Positions 24,452-35,408 of a DNA stretch of 64,000 nucleotides are shown here, one piece after another (the first letter of the stretch is position 1; each line of letters opens with the position of its first letter). A model generated the notes under the pieces. It had not been told where the DNA came from. It did no database searches and saw only the letters and a program-made list of their open reading frames with translations. A program made the translations under genes and the position numbers. Origin of the DNA: an uncultured Paracoccaceae bacterium (GTDB taxonomy: Bacteria; Pseudomonadota; Alphaproteobacteria; Rhodobacterales; Rhodobacteraceae); contig CANMEQ010000001.1 in the NCBI GenBank assembly GCA_947497065.1, positions 262,208 through 326,207 on the forward strand. The letters are read 5' to 3'.

Positions 24452-25548
24452 GTGTCGTCTCCCGTTGGTCCCGCTGTTGTTTTGACAGCCTTTGGTGATG
24501 CGGGTCTCACCTCTGGTAGAATCCCTCCTGGATAACGTTGGAGGATTACTTGCATCAAAATACCAATCAGCATCATGCGCAAGAACCCAGCACGTGTGGC
24601 CAGAATTGAGGGGTCGAGTGTTTCGAAGGTTGAAGAAATGAGCGCGATGCCGCCTGAGATGAACAATTCCGAAGCCGACCAGATGGTCCAGATCAGAAAG
24701 CCGCCCAAGATGGCGCCACGGTTGTTGCCAGAGCCACCGGCGATCAGCATGACCCAGACAAGGAAGGTGACTTTGCTGGGATCAAACGTGTTGGTGGGCT
24801 CGATCAGGCGCAGGTGTTGGGCGAAGAGCGCCCCGCCCAGCCCCATGATCGCAGCGCCGATGACGAAGGCTTCGATCCGGCGGCGGGTGACGTCCTTGCC
24901 CGCGGCGCGGGCGGCGGATTCATTTTCCCGGATGGCGGTCATCATCCGGCCCCACGGGGACAGGCGCGCGCGCTCGAGCATGCGGTAGAGGATGTAGACG
25001 GTGAGCAGGATGGTGCCCGCGAACAGCGGTTGCCAGTACCAGTTTGGCAGGCTGTCGAAGAAGGCGCCCCATTGTTCTGGTGTGGCGATCCAGCTCATCG
25101 GGGCGCTGGAGTAGAAACGCTCTTCGCTGAAGTGTTCCCATGCGCGGGGGATTTTGTTGATGCCGCGCGGGCCGTTCGTGATGTCGGTCTCGTTTTTGAG
25201 GATCAGTTTGATGATTTCGCCGATACCGATGGTGGCGATGGCCAGATAGTCGGACCGAAGGCGGATACAGATGAGGCCGATCACGCCCGCGATGAGGGCT
25301 GACAGGGCCATGGCGACAGCCATGCCGATGGGCAGTGGCAGGCCAAAGCCGCCGATGTGGAATGGGGACTCTGCGGTGGTGAGCAGCGCGTAGGCATAGG
25401 CGCCGACGGCGGCGAAGCCTACGATGCCTGCGTTGAACAGGCCCGCGAAGCCCCATTGGACGTTCAGGCCCAGGGCGAAGATTGCGTAGATGCCGCCGAC
25501 CGTCAGCAAGGACAGGAGATACAGGAAATAACCGAGATAGGCTTCCAT
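24448..25548 (-). CDS. livM: Branched-chain amino acid-type ABC transporter permease LivM
   Basis: 366 residues, about nine or ten transmembrane helices. The LivM signatures are SDYLAIATIGIGEIIKL and the cytoplasmic EAA-like loop RAAGKDVTRRRIEAFVIGA. The N-terminal LSLLTVGGIYAIFALGLN is the usual first helix. Pairs with LivH to form the channel. Shares one base with the livH stop and overlaps the SBP gene by four bases. The 60-residue periplasmic insert after EIIKL (HFSEERFYSSAPMSWIA) is moderately long for LivM. Confidence 0.93.
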   Translation of the reverse strand: MEAYLGYFLYLLSLLTVGGIYAIFALGLNVQWGFAGLFNAGIVGFAAVGAYAYALLTTAESPFHIGGFGLPLPIGMAVAMALSALIAGVIGLICIRLRSDYLAIATIGIGEIIKLILKNETDITNGPRGINKIPRAWEHFSEERFYSSAPMSWIATPEQWGAFFDSLPNWYWQPLFAGTILLTVYILYRMLERARLSPWGRMMTAIRENESAARAAGKDVTRRRIEAFVIGAAIMGLGGALFAQHLRLIEPTNTFDPSKVTFLVWVMLIAGGSGNNRGAILGGFLIWTIWSASELFISGGIALISSTFETLDPSILATRAGFLRMMLIGILMQVILQRYPGGILPEVRPASPKAVKTTAGPTGDDT

Positions 25549-26495
25549 TAGAACGACCTCCCCTTGAACAGGCCCTGCGGGCGGACGATCAACATAATCA
25601 CCATGATGGCGAAGGCGACGCCGGTTTTATAGCCCGGTGAGAGCAGTGGCGCGTCGCCGATCCAAGGATAGGCGGAGAGTTCTTCGGCGAGGCCAATGAC
25701 CAGCCCGCCAAACACCGCGCCGTAGGGTTTGCCGATGCCCCCCAAGATGGCGGCGGCGAACATGGGCAGCAGCATGCGGAAGCCCATGGTGGTCTCCAAC
25801 ATCTGGGTGTCCATCACCAAGAACACGCCTGCGGCGGTGGCGCAGATGCCGCCGACGATCCATGTGGCGCGGATGACCATATCGACGTTGATGCCGGTGA
25901 CATGGGCCAGATCGGGGCTGTCAGACACGGCGCGCATGGCTTTGCCGATGCGGGTGCGGCCAAGCAGGTAGCCCAAGGCCACGACCAGCACGAGGGTGCC
26001 TGCGAAGATCCAGATGTGTTTGTTTGGCATCAAGATCATCATGCCCATGTCGCCCGTTATGGATTGCAATGTGGCGTTCGGTCGGGCGATGCCCGGCACG
26101 AAGGTGATTTGGTTGGGGCCCCAGATGGCCTGTACGGCGGAGCGGATGATGAGCATCATGCCGAAGGACGCCATGACCACTTTGATCGTGTCGGCCTTGC
26201 GGAAGGGTTTGTAGAAGAACCTGTCGGTGCCGAGGAAGAGGATGATCACAAGGGCGGCGGCGGGCACCATGGCGACAAGCGGGTGCAACGTGAGCCCTGC
26301 TGCCCCTGCGATGGCCATGACTGTCCACGTGAGGTAGGCGCCGGACATCATGATTTCGCCGTGGGCAAAGTTCGCAAAGCGCAAGATGCCGAAGGTCAGC
26401 GTGATGCCGATGGCGCCCAGAGCATAGATGCAGCCCAGCACGAGGCCGGGGATGAAGTAGAAATTGACGAATTCAAAGCCGAATGCATCCCACAT
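25548..26495 (-). CDS. livH: Branched-chain amino acid-type ABC transporter permease LivH
   Basis: 315 residues from ATG 26495, chosen for the GGCGGAGGACACTGAT ribosome-binding site and because the longer frame shadows livF. GCIYALGAIGITLTFGILR and FAHGEIMMSGAYL are standard LivH motifs; GRTRIGKAMRAVSDSPDLA is the loop that docks the ATPases. Eight or so membrane helices. One base separates it from livF. Confidence 0.94.
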   Translation of the reverse strand: MWDAFGFEFVNFYFIPGLVLGCIYALGAIGITLTFGILRFANFAHGEIMMSGAYLTWTVMAIAGAAGLTLHPLVAMVPAAALVIILFLGTDRFFYKPFRKADTIKVVMASFGMMLIIRSAVQAIWGPNQITFVPGIARPNATLQSITGDMGMMILMPNKHIWIFAGTLVLVVALGYLLGRTRIGKAMRAVSDSPDLAHVTGINVDMVIRATWIVGGICATAAGVFLVMDTQMLETTMGFRMLLPMFAAAILGGIGKPYGAVFGGLVIGLAEELSAYPWIGDAPLLSPGYKTGVAFAIMVIMLIVRPQGLFKGRSF

Positions 26496-26496
26496 A

Positions 26497-27213
26497 TCAG
26501 TGTCCTCCGCCCAAAAACATACGCGCGATTTCAGGGTCGGCTGCGAGGCCCGCGCCGGTGCCCTCGTGGCGGTTTGCGCCGTCGACCAGCACATAGCCAC
26601 GGTCGGATACGCCCAAGGCTTGTTTGGCGTTTTGTTCAACGATTAGAATGGGAACGCCGGTGTTCTTAATCTTCTGAATGGTGCTGAAAATCTCACTGCG
26701 GTATTTGGGGGAGAGGCCCGCGGTGGGCTCGTCCAGCAGCAGGATTTTCGCGTCGACCATCAGGGCTTTTGCCATGGCGACCATTTGCCGTTGCCCGCCT
26801 GAGAGCGCGCCTGCGGCTTGGGCGCGTTTTTCGGAGAGGTCCGGGAACAGGTCGAACATCTCATCGAGACGCTGTTCGACCCCTTTGGGCCGTGTCCATG
26901 CGCCCATTTCCAGGTTTTCCTGCACGGACAGGTTGACGAAGACGTTGTTGGTTTGGGGCACGTAGGAGATGCCCCGCTCGATCACCTTTTGGGCGGGCGT
27001 ATCGGTGATGGCCTCGCCGTTGAGTTCAACCGCGCCTTCGCGGATGTTGAGAAGGCCCAGCACGGATTTCATGGCCGTGGATTTGCCTGCGCCGTTGGGG
27101 CCGATGATGGCGACGATTTCGTTGGGCATCACGTGCAAGGACAGATCATGCAGAATTTCGGTTTGGCCGTAGCCTGCCTTCAGGTTTTTGAGCGCTAGAA
27201 CTGGGGTGGTCAT
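26497..27213 (-). CDS. livF: Branched-chain amino acid-type ABC transporter ATP-binding protein LivF
   Basis: 238 residues. Walker A GPNGAGKST, signature LSGGQRQMVAMAKAL, Walker B ILLLDEPTAGL and the switch histidine region VEQN. The short LivF form with ISYVPQTNNVFVNLSVQENL is clear. ATG 27213 overlaps the livG stop by four bases; an in-frame extension upstream shadows livG. Provides ATP hydrolysis with LivG. Confidence 0.95.
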   Translation of the reverse strand: MTTPVLALKNLKAGYGQTEILHDLSLHVMPNEIVAIIGPNGAGKSTAMKSVLGLLNIREGAVELNGEAITDTPAQKVIERGISYVPQTNNVFVNLSVQENLEMGAWTRPKGVEQRLDEMFDLFPDLSEKRAQAAGALSGGQRQMVAMAKALMVDAKILLLDEPTAGLSPKYRSEIFSTIQKIKNTGVPILIVEQNAKQALGVSDRGYVLVDGANRHEGTGAGLAADPEIARMFLGGGH

Positions 27214-27986
27214 ACGACTTCGCCCCCGAAATAGGCGTCGATGACGCGGGTGTCGTTGCGGACTTGGTCCATGGTGCCTTCCATCAGAACTTGGCCTTCT
27301 GCCAGCACGACGACCTTGCCGCACAGGCGGGCGATCATATCCATGTCGTGTTCGATGATGCAGAAGGTGTAGCCGCGTTCTTCGTTTAATTGTTCAATCA
27401 TTTCAGCGACTTTGCGCATCAAGGTGGGGTTGACCCCTGCCCCCGGTTCATCGAGCAGCACGACTTTGCTGTCGTTCATCATGGTGCGGCCGATTTCGAG
27501 GAGTTTTTTCTGGCCGCCAGACAGGTTGCCCGCAAGCTCTTCGCCCACGTGGGTGAGGCCCAAGAACTCCAAGGTGTCGCGGGCCAGGTCGATGACTTCG
27601 GCGTCGCGGCGGCGGACGGATTTTCCGGCGAACCACGTGGACCAGATGCTTTCGCCCGTTTGGTTGGGCGCTGCGACCATGAGGTTTTCGAGGGCGGTCA
27701 TGCGGGCGTATTCGTGGGACAGCTGAAAGGTGCGCATCAGCCCTTTGTGGTAGAGCGTATCGGTGCGCTGGCCGGTGATGTCTTCGCCCAGCAAGGTGAT
27801 CTTGCCGGTTGTGGGGGGCAATTCGCCCGCGATCATGTTGAAGGTGGTGGTTTTGCCCGCGCCGTTGGGGCCGATCAGCCCGACGATTGCGCCGCGTTCG
27901 ACCTCAAAGTCGACACCGCGGACGGCTTGGAGGCCGCCAAAGCTTTTGGTCAGTCCCGCGACGCTGAGGACCACATCATCCGACAT
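27210..27986 (-). CDS. livG: Branched-chain amino acid-type ABC transporter ATP-binding protein LivG
   Basis: 258 residues. Walker A GPNGAGKTTTFN, LivG-specific MRTFQLSHEYARMTALENL, signature NLSGGQKKLLEIGR and the C-terminal VVVLAEGQVLMEGT extension. First gene of the operon. GGAAGG six bases before ATG 27986 decides the start over an in-frame GTG at 27992. The 195-bp gap upstream, before the katG terminator region, must contain the promoter. Confidence 0.95.
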   Translation of the reverse strand: MSDDVVLSVAGLTKSFGGLQAVRGVDFEVERGAIVGLIGPNGAGKTTTFNMIAGELPPTTGKITLLGEDITGQRTDTLYHKGLMRTFQLSHEYARMTALENLMVAAPNQTGESIWSTWFAGKSVRRRDAEVIDLARDTLEFLGLTHVGEELAGNLSGGQKKLLEIGRTMMNDSKVVLLDEPGAGVNPTLMRKVAEMIEQLNEERGYTFCIIEHDMDMIARLCGKVVVLAEGQVLMEGTMDQVRNDTRVIDAYFGGEVV

Positions 27987-28125
27987 ATGCACCCTTCCCT
28001 GTAGGTGTTGTGTGCAAGCGCCCGTCGAACGGTTGCCGATCTTAACGATTGCATACGAATTGGTAGCAACGAAATTTGCAGCGCACTATTGAAAAGTGAC
28101 CTTGAGCGGGAAAATGGGGTCATAA

Positions 28126-28161
28126 AAGGAAAAACGGCGCCCTGAAGTTCAGGGCGCCGTT
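28126..28161 (-). terminator. katG terminator
   Basis: Thirteen base pairs AACGGCGCCCTGA (28133-28145) with TCAGGGCGCCGTT (28149-28161), three-base loop, followed on the minus strand by TTTTTCCTTTT. Confidence 0.93.
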
Positions 28162-28180
28162 CATTTGGCTGTGATTTGGA

Positions 28181-30403
<2,223 letters not shown>

Positions 30404-30459
30404 TTACATTTGAGGTGGGTTTAGCAAGGTAGGCCGATTAGATTAAGTTGTATTTTCTG

Positions 30460-30473
30460 ATTGTCATGATAAT
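30460..30473. promoter_or_regulatory. oxyR: Dyad in the katG-oxyR intergenic region
   Basis: ATT-G-TCATGA-T-AAT, a near-perfect palindrome ending eight bases before the oxyR start. It does not match the ATAG-N7-CTAT OxyR consensus, but LysR-family autoregulation normally uses a T-N11-A type site in this position. AT-rich sequence 30436-30475 is the most likely OxyR region. Confidence 0.35.
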
Positions 30474-30481
30474 TTTACCTT

Positions 30482-31423
30482 ATGAACAGCCTTACCCTAA
30501 AGCAGTTGCGATATTTCGAAGCGGTCGCCGCCCAAAGACATTTTGGGCGTGCGGCCGATGTTGTCGGCATTTCGCAGCCTGCGCTTTCGATGCAAATAAG
30601 AGAGTTAGAGCAGATTTTGGGAATGTCACTTTTTGAGCGGTCTGCGCGCGATATTCGGCTGACGCGATTTGGTGAAGAGTTCGCGCCGCGGGCTCGTGAA
30701 ATTCTGCGCGCGGTGGATGAGATTGGCGATTTGGCGCGGTTGGCGCAGGGCACATTGGCGGGGCGGTTTCGGCTGGGGGTTATTCCGACGATTGCGCCCT
30801 ATTTGTTGCCGTCCTTGATAGGGCATCTGACGCTGGATCATCCGTCGCTGGATGTTCATGTGCGCGAGACGATGACGACAACGTTGATTCAGGAGATTGC
30901 AGAGGGGCGCATTGATGCGGCGATTGTGGCCCTACCCGTGTCGGAGCCTTCGCTGGAGGAGGTTGCGATTTTTGAGGAAGAGTTTGTGTATGTGCGGCCT
31001 GCGACGGATGTTGGCAAACCTGTGCCTGCGGCAGAAGATCTGGCGGAAATGCAGCTTTTGTTGTTGGAGGAAGGGCATTGTTTTCGTGATCAGGCCTTGG
31101 CGTTTTGTGCGCAGCGCTCGGCGTTGGACCGTGATGGGTTAGATGGGTCGTCGCTGGCGACCTTGGTGCAATTGGTGGCCGCGGGGCTTGGGGTGACGTT
31201 GATCCCGCAGATGGCGCGTGCGGTGGAGACCCGTGCGACGGATGTGGATGTGGTGCGCTTCCCTGCCCCGCAGCCCAAACGCAGCATCGGGATGGTGTGG
31301 CGCAAGACGTCGCCGCTGTCGGATCAGTTTCGGTTGATTGCGGCGACTGTGGGCAAAGCAGCGGAGGGCTTGGGGTTAGAGTTTGTCGCGCAGGGCGTAC
31401 CAGAGCATGGCGAGCGCCAGTAG
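30482..31423 (+). CDS. oxyR: Hydrogen peroxide-sensing LysR-type activator OxyR
   Basis: 313 residues. LysR HTH at the N-terminus (LKQLRYFEAVAAQRHFGRAA) and a redox domain with Cys200 and Cys209 in GHCFRDQALAFC, the same nine-residue spacing as Cys199/Cys208 of E. coli. Disulfide formation by peroxide would switch it on and induce katG. ATG 30482. Its last 48 bases overlap the 3' end of the convergent oxidase gene. Confidence 0.97.
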   Translation: MNSLTLKQLRYFEAVAAQRHFGRAADVVGISQPALSMQIRELEQILGMSLFERSARDIRLTRFGEEFAPRAREILRAVDEIGDLARLAQGTLAGRFRLGVIPTIAPYLLPSLIGHLTLDHPSLDVHVRETMTTTLIQEIAEGRIDAAIVALPVSEPSLEEVAIFEEEFVYVRPATDVGKPVPAAEDLAEMQLLLLEEGHCFRDQALAFCAQRSALDRDGLDGSSLATLVQLVAAGLGVTLIPQMARAVETRATDVDVVRFPAPQPKRSIGMVWRKTSPLSDQFRLIAATVGKAAEGLGLEFVAQGVPEHGERQ

Positions 31424-32665
31424 CGGGCTGCGCAGGCGTGGGCCGCCGGGGAACGGGTGGCTTGGGACGGTTGCGAGGCTGTCGAACTGTTCGGCTTGGC
31501 CTTGGATGGCCTGTGCTGCAAGTTTGCCGCCCAAGGTGGCCATGGCCACGCCGTGCCCTGAATAGCCCGAGATGGAGAGCACGTTTTTCGAGAGTTTGGC
31601 GAAATGGGGCATGCGGTTCATGGTGATGCCCAATGTGCCGCCCCATGCGTAGTCGATTTTGACGTCTTTGAGGTGGGGGAAGATCTGCTGCATGGGTTTG
31701 CGGACCGTTGCGGCGATGTCTTTGGGGAAGGTGTAGCCGTAGCTTTCACCGCCGCCAAAAAGCAGGCGGTTGTCTTCGGAGAGGCGGAAGTAATTGATGA
31801 CGAATTTGCTGTCGGCCACGGCATGGTTGTGGCGCAGCACGCGGCTGGGATCGGCCAAGGGTTCGGTGGCGACGATGAAATTGTTGATGGGCATCACATG
31901 GGCTGCGACGGTGCGATTGAGGGTGCCGAGGTAGCCGTTGCAGCACAAGATTGTGTGGGCCGCTTTGATCTGCGCCTGTTCGGTTCGGGTGGTGGCATCT
32001 GGGGCCACGTGGAGGGCTTTGCTGTTCTCGAAGATGCGCACGCCCGCGTTTCGGGCCGCGCGGGCCAGCCCGAGCAGGTAGCGCAAGGGATGAAGGTGGC
32101 CGCCGCCCATATCCAAGCTGCCGCCGTGGTAGGCCGGTGAGCCCACAAGGTCGCGGATTTCGGACGTGTCTAGGGGGCGGATAAGGTCGTAGTTATACTC
32201 GCGGTTTAATTTGGTGACATAGTCGTGGGTGTGTTTGACGGAGCGCGCCCGGTGGTCTGCTTCGATGATGCCGTCGGACCAGCCGCAATCGATTTTGAAA
32301 TCGGCGATCAAACTGCGAACGAGGTGGACGGAGGTTAGGGAGAGGTCCCACAGGGCGCGGGCCTGAGCGGGACCCATCATGTTTTCCAGCTCGTCTTGGC
32401 CCATCCGTTGGCCCACACCCACCTGCCCGCCGTTGCGGCCCGAGGCGCCGAAGCCCACACGCTGGGCGTCGAGCAGCACAACATCGAACCCTGCCTGCGC
32501 CAGATGGAGGGCGGCCGACAGGCCCGAATAGCCGCCGCCCACGACGCAGACATCGCAGGTGATTTGGCCCGTGGCGGTTGGAAAGACCTCCAGCGGGGTG
32601 GCGGTGGCGGCGTAATAGGAGGCCGGGTATTGCCCCTGCTGATCATTCGCGGTGAGCAGATCCAT
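31376..32665 (-). CDS. puuB: FAD-dependent oxidase, PuuB-like (gamma-glutamylputrescine oxidase family)
   Basis: 429 residues, DAO family. GGGYSGLSAALHLAQAG binds FAD; GASGRNGGQVGVGQRMG, GGHLHPLRYLLGLARAA and the C-terminal ISGYSGHGVAMATLGGKL are PuuB-like. Oxidises an amine such as gamma-glutamylputrescine or putrescine to the aldehyde. ATG 32665 shares one base with the stop of the aminotransferase gene (TGATG). Overlaps oxyR by 48 bases tail to tail. No puuA is adjacent, so the exact substrate is uncertain. Confidence 0.85.
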   Translation of the reverse strand: MDLLTANDQQGQYPASYYAATATPLEVFPTATGQITCDVCVVGGGYSGLSAALHLAQAGFDVVLLDAQRVGFGASGRNGGQVGVGQRMGQDELENMMGPAQARALWDLSLTSVHLVRSLIADFKIDCGWSDGIIEADHRARSVKHTHDYVTKLNREYNYDLIRPLDTSEIRDLVGSPAYHGGSLDMGGGHLHPLRYLLGLARAARNAGVRIFENSKALHVAPDATTRTEQAQIKAAHTILCCNGYLGTLNRTVAAHVMPINNFIVATEPLADPSRVLRHNHAVADSKFVINYFRLSEDNRLLFGGGESYGYTFPKDIAATVRKPMQQIFPHLKDVKIDYAWGGTLGITMNRMPHFAKLSKNVLSISGYSGHGVAMATLGGKLAAQAIQGQAEQFDSLATVPSHPFPGGPRLRSPLLALAMLWYALRDKL

Positions 32666-34062
32666 CACGCGGGCTCGTACAATCCTTCGGCACGGATCAG
32701 GTCGTAGGTTTCATCCAGCGATTGGACGGCGCGGTCGATCAGGGTGTCGATTTCGGATGTGTTAATCACCAAGGGCGGTGAGATGATCATCCGGTCGCCC
32801 ACGTGGCGCATGATCAACCCGTTGCCGAAACATTTGCCGCGACAGTGCAGACCGACGGTGCCCACGGGCGATTTGAACGCGGCGCGGCTGGCTTTGTGGG
32901 GCGTGAGGGCCAGTGATCCCATCATGCCGACGATTTTCGCCTCTCCGACCAGCGGGTGATCTGTGAGGGCGTTCCATTTTTCGGCCAGATAAGGGCCGGT
33001 GGTGTCGTGGACGGTTTCGACGATTTTCTCTTCTTCCAAGATCCGCAGGTTTTCCAAGGCGACGGCGCAGGATACTGGGTGGCCTGAATAGGTGTAGCCG
33101 TGGTTGAAATCGCCGCCGTCGTTGATGACCTGAGCAACCTCATCGCAGACCAGAGAGCCGCCGATGGGCGCATAGCCTGAGGACAGGCCTTTGGCGATGG
33201 TCATGATATGCGGGCGGATGCCGTAATATTCTGACCCGAACAAATGCCCTGTGCGGCCAAAGCCGCAGATCACTTCGTCGGCGATCAGCAGAATGCCGTA
33301 TTCATCGCAGATGCGCTGTATTTCCGGCCAATAGGTGCTGGGCGGGACGATCACGCCCCCTGCCCCTTGGACCGGTTCCGCGATGAAGGCGCCCACGCGG
33401 TCTGGGCCAAGGTCGTGGATGGCCGTTTCCAATTGGCGGGCCCGCTCGAGGCCGAAGTCTTCGGGGGACAGATCGCCGCCTTCGGACCACCAGTTGGGTT
33501 GGTCGATGTGGTGAATATCGGGGATCACCGGGCAGCCTTGGTTTTGCATGCCGGACATGCCACCCAAGCTGCCGCCGCCCAAGGTGGAGCCGTGGTAGGC
33601 GTTTTTGCGGCTGATGATGATGTTGCGGTTGGGCTGGCCTTTTTGCGCCCAATAGTGGCGCACCAAGCGGATGTTTGTGTCGTTCGCCTCGGAGCCTGAG
33701 CCGGCATAGAAGACATGGTTGAGGTCGCGCGGGGCGAGCTCGGCCAATTTGGCAGACAGGGCGATGACGGGCACGTGGGTGGTTTGGAAAAACGTGTTGT
33801 AATAGGGAAGTTCGCGCATTTGACGGGCGGCGGCCTCGGCCAGCTCATCGCGGCCGTAGCCGATGTTGACGCACCATAGACCTGCCATAGCATCTAGGAT
33901 GTGCACGCCTTCGCTGTCGGTCAGGGTGACGCCTTTGGCCTGTGTGATGACGCGCGCGCCCTTTTCGGCGAGCTCTGATCCGGCGGTAAAGGGATGCATA
34001 TGATGCGCCGCATCCAGACGTTGCAGGTCTTGGGTGGGCATGTGGTTGGTGATCACATTCAT
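32665..34062 (-). CDS. spuC: Class III aminotransferase, putrescine-pyruvate type
   Basis: 465 residues. PLP Lys291 lies in TIAKGLSSGYAPIGG and Asp262 in LLIADEVICGFGRTG. YAGSGSEANDTNIRLVRHYW and AYHGSTLGGGSLGG identify the putrescine/omega-amino-acid:pyruvate branch, in which SpuC converts putrescine and pyruvate to 4-aminobutanal and alanine. ATG 34062 is the start; the longer frame has no support. Coupled to the PuuB-like oxidase and divergent from potF, so it belongs to a putrescine-use locus. Confidence 0.85.
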   Translation of the reverse strand: MNVITNHMPTQDLQRLDAAHHMHPFTAGSELAEKGARVITQAKGVTLTDSEGVHILDAMAGLWCVNIGYGRDELAEAAARQMRELPYYNTFFQTTHVPVIALSAKLAELAPRDLNHVFYAGSGSEANDTNIRLVRHYWAQKGQPNRNIIISRKNAYHGSTLGGGSLGGMSGMQNQGCPVIPDIHHIDQPNWWSEGGDLSPEDFGLERARQLETAIHDLGPDRVGAFIAEPVQGAGGVIVPPSTYWPEIQRICDEYGILLIADEVICGFGRTGHLFGSEYYGIRPHIMTIAKGLSSGYAPIGGSLVCDEVAQVINDGGDFNHGYTYSGHPVSCAVALENLRILEEEKIVETVHDTTGPYLAEKWNALTDHPLVGEAKIVGMMGSLALTPHKASRAAFKSPVGTVGLHCRGKCFGNGLIMRHVGDRMIISPPLVINTSEIDTLIDRAVQSLDETYDLIRAEGLYEPA

Positions 34063-34214
34063 GGCGGTGCTTTCTGATGATGGCGTACTGAGACTGCCTG
34101 TGTTTTGATCAGCTTTATGCGGTTGTGAAACGGTGTCAAACAAAAGCAGGCAGCCAGTTGTGCAAGATCGATAGGTCCATATTGCCAAATGAAATTCTGC
34201 TATTCATAGTCTTG

Positions 34215-34249
34215 GTCATAAGCGCGGTCTTAGCGCGCATTCTTATGAC
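34215..34249. promoter_or_regulatory. potF: Inverted repeat at the potF leader
   Basis: GTCATAAG (34215-34222) and CTTATGAC (34242-34249), perfect 8-bp arms, 19-bp spacer containing GCGCGG and GCGCGC. The right arm abuts the AGGGA ribosome-binding site. Could be an operator for divergent control of spuC and potF, or a leader hairpin masking potF translation. Confidence 0.55.
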
Positions 34250-34260
34250 AGGGAAAAACA

Positions 34261-35349
34261 ATGAACGTGACAAAGCTGCTGTCCGGTATTGCAACACTGG
34301 CCTTGATGGCTGGATCTGCTGCCGCCGAAGAGGTTCGGGTCTACAATTGGTCCGATTATATTGATGAGGAACTGCTGACGCAGTTTGAAGAAGAGACCGG
34401 GATCGATTTGATCTACGATGTCTTTGATTCAAATGAGATTTTGGAAACCAAATTGCTGTCTGGCGGGTCTGGCTACGATGTGGTTGTGCCCTCTGCGACG
34501 TTCTTGCAGCGGCAAATTTCGGCGGGCGCGTTTCAGCCGCTTGATCTGGCGCAGCTGCCAAACCACGACAACCTTTGGGACGTGGTGCAAGGCCGGACCG
34601 ATCAGTATGATCCAGGTGGTGCCTATTCGGTGAACTACATGTGGGGCACCACGGGGATTGGCTTTAACATCGGTAAAGTGACTGAAATCCTTGGGGAAGA
34701 TGCGCCGTTTGACAGCTGGGATCTGGTGTTTGATCCGGCCAATATGGAAAAGCTGGCCGAGTGCGGTGTGCATTTTCTGGATGCGCCGACGGAGATGATC
34801 CCTGCGGCGTTGAACTACATCGGGGAAGACCCCGACAGTCACGACCCGGAGGTGATTGCCAAGGCGGAAGCCGTGTTTGATGCTGTGCGGCCTTACGTGC
34901 AGAAATTCAACAGCTCTGAATATATCAACGCGCTGGCGAATGGGGATATTTGCGTGGCTGTGGGCTGGTCCGGGGATGTGTTCCTGGCGCAGTTCCGTGC
35001 AGCGGAAGCGGAAAACGGGCATGAGATTGATTATGCGATCCCATCAGAGGGGGCGCAGATGTGGTTTGACCAGATGGCCATTCCGGCGGATGCCCCGAAC
35101 CCTGAGGCGGCGCATACGTTTATCAACTTCATTCTGGATGCGGAAAATGCCGCGGCGGCCACAAACTATGTTTGGTATGCCAGCGGGAATGGTGCGGCGC
35201 AGGCGTTTATCGATCCGGAAATTCTGGACTACCCGGCGGTGTATCCGGATGAGGCCACATTAGAAAACCTGTTCACGACAACGCCTTATGATGCACGGGT
35301 TCAGCGCGATGTGACGCGCCTGTGGACGCGCATTAAGTCTGGCCAGTAA
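34261..35349 (+). CDS. potF: Putrescine ABC transporter substrate-binding protein
   Basis: 362 residues. Signal peptide ends near residue 22 (AGSAAAEE). The polyamine motif VYNWSDYIDEELLTQFEEETGI follows, then GYDVVVPSATFLQRQI and WGTTGIGFN, all typical of PotF/PotD. The acidic pocket residues are spread through DFFIGWSGDVF-like segments (CVAVGWSGDVFLAQ). First gene of potFGHI, but followed by its own terminator at 35357, so it can be made in excess over the membrane parts, as usual for binding proteins. Confidence 0.95.
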   Translation: MNVTKLLSGIATLALMAGSAAAEEVRVYNWSDYIDEELLTQFEEETGIDLIYDVFDSNEILETKLLSGGSGYDVVVPSATFLQRQISAGAFQPLDLAQLPNHDNLWDVVQGRTDQYDPGGAYSVNYMWGTTGIGFNIGKVTEILGEDAPFDSWDLVFDPANMEKLAECGVHFLDAPTEMIPAALNYIGEDPDSHDPEVIAKAEAVFDAVRPYVQKFNSSEYINALANGDICVAVGWSGDVFLAQFRAAEAENGHEIDYAIPSEGAQMWFDQMAIPADAPNPEAAHTFINFILDAENAAAATNYVWYASGNGAAQAFIDPEILDYPAVYPDEATLENLFTTTPYDARVQRDVTRLWTRIKSGQ

Positions 35350-35356
35350 GCGATTG

Positions 35357-35394
35357 ACCCTCCGCACTTTTTAGGTGCGGAGGGTTTTGTTTTT
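35357..35394 (+). terminator. Intrinsic terminator between potF and potG
   Basis: CCCTCCGCAC (35358-35367) with GTGCGGAGGG (35375-35384), then TTTTGTTTTT. Ten perfect pairs; partial read-through would supply potGHI. Confidence 0.93.
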
Positions 35395-35408
35395 CCGAAA
35401 GGTTTAGA

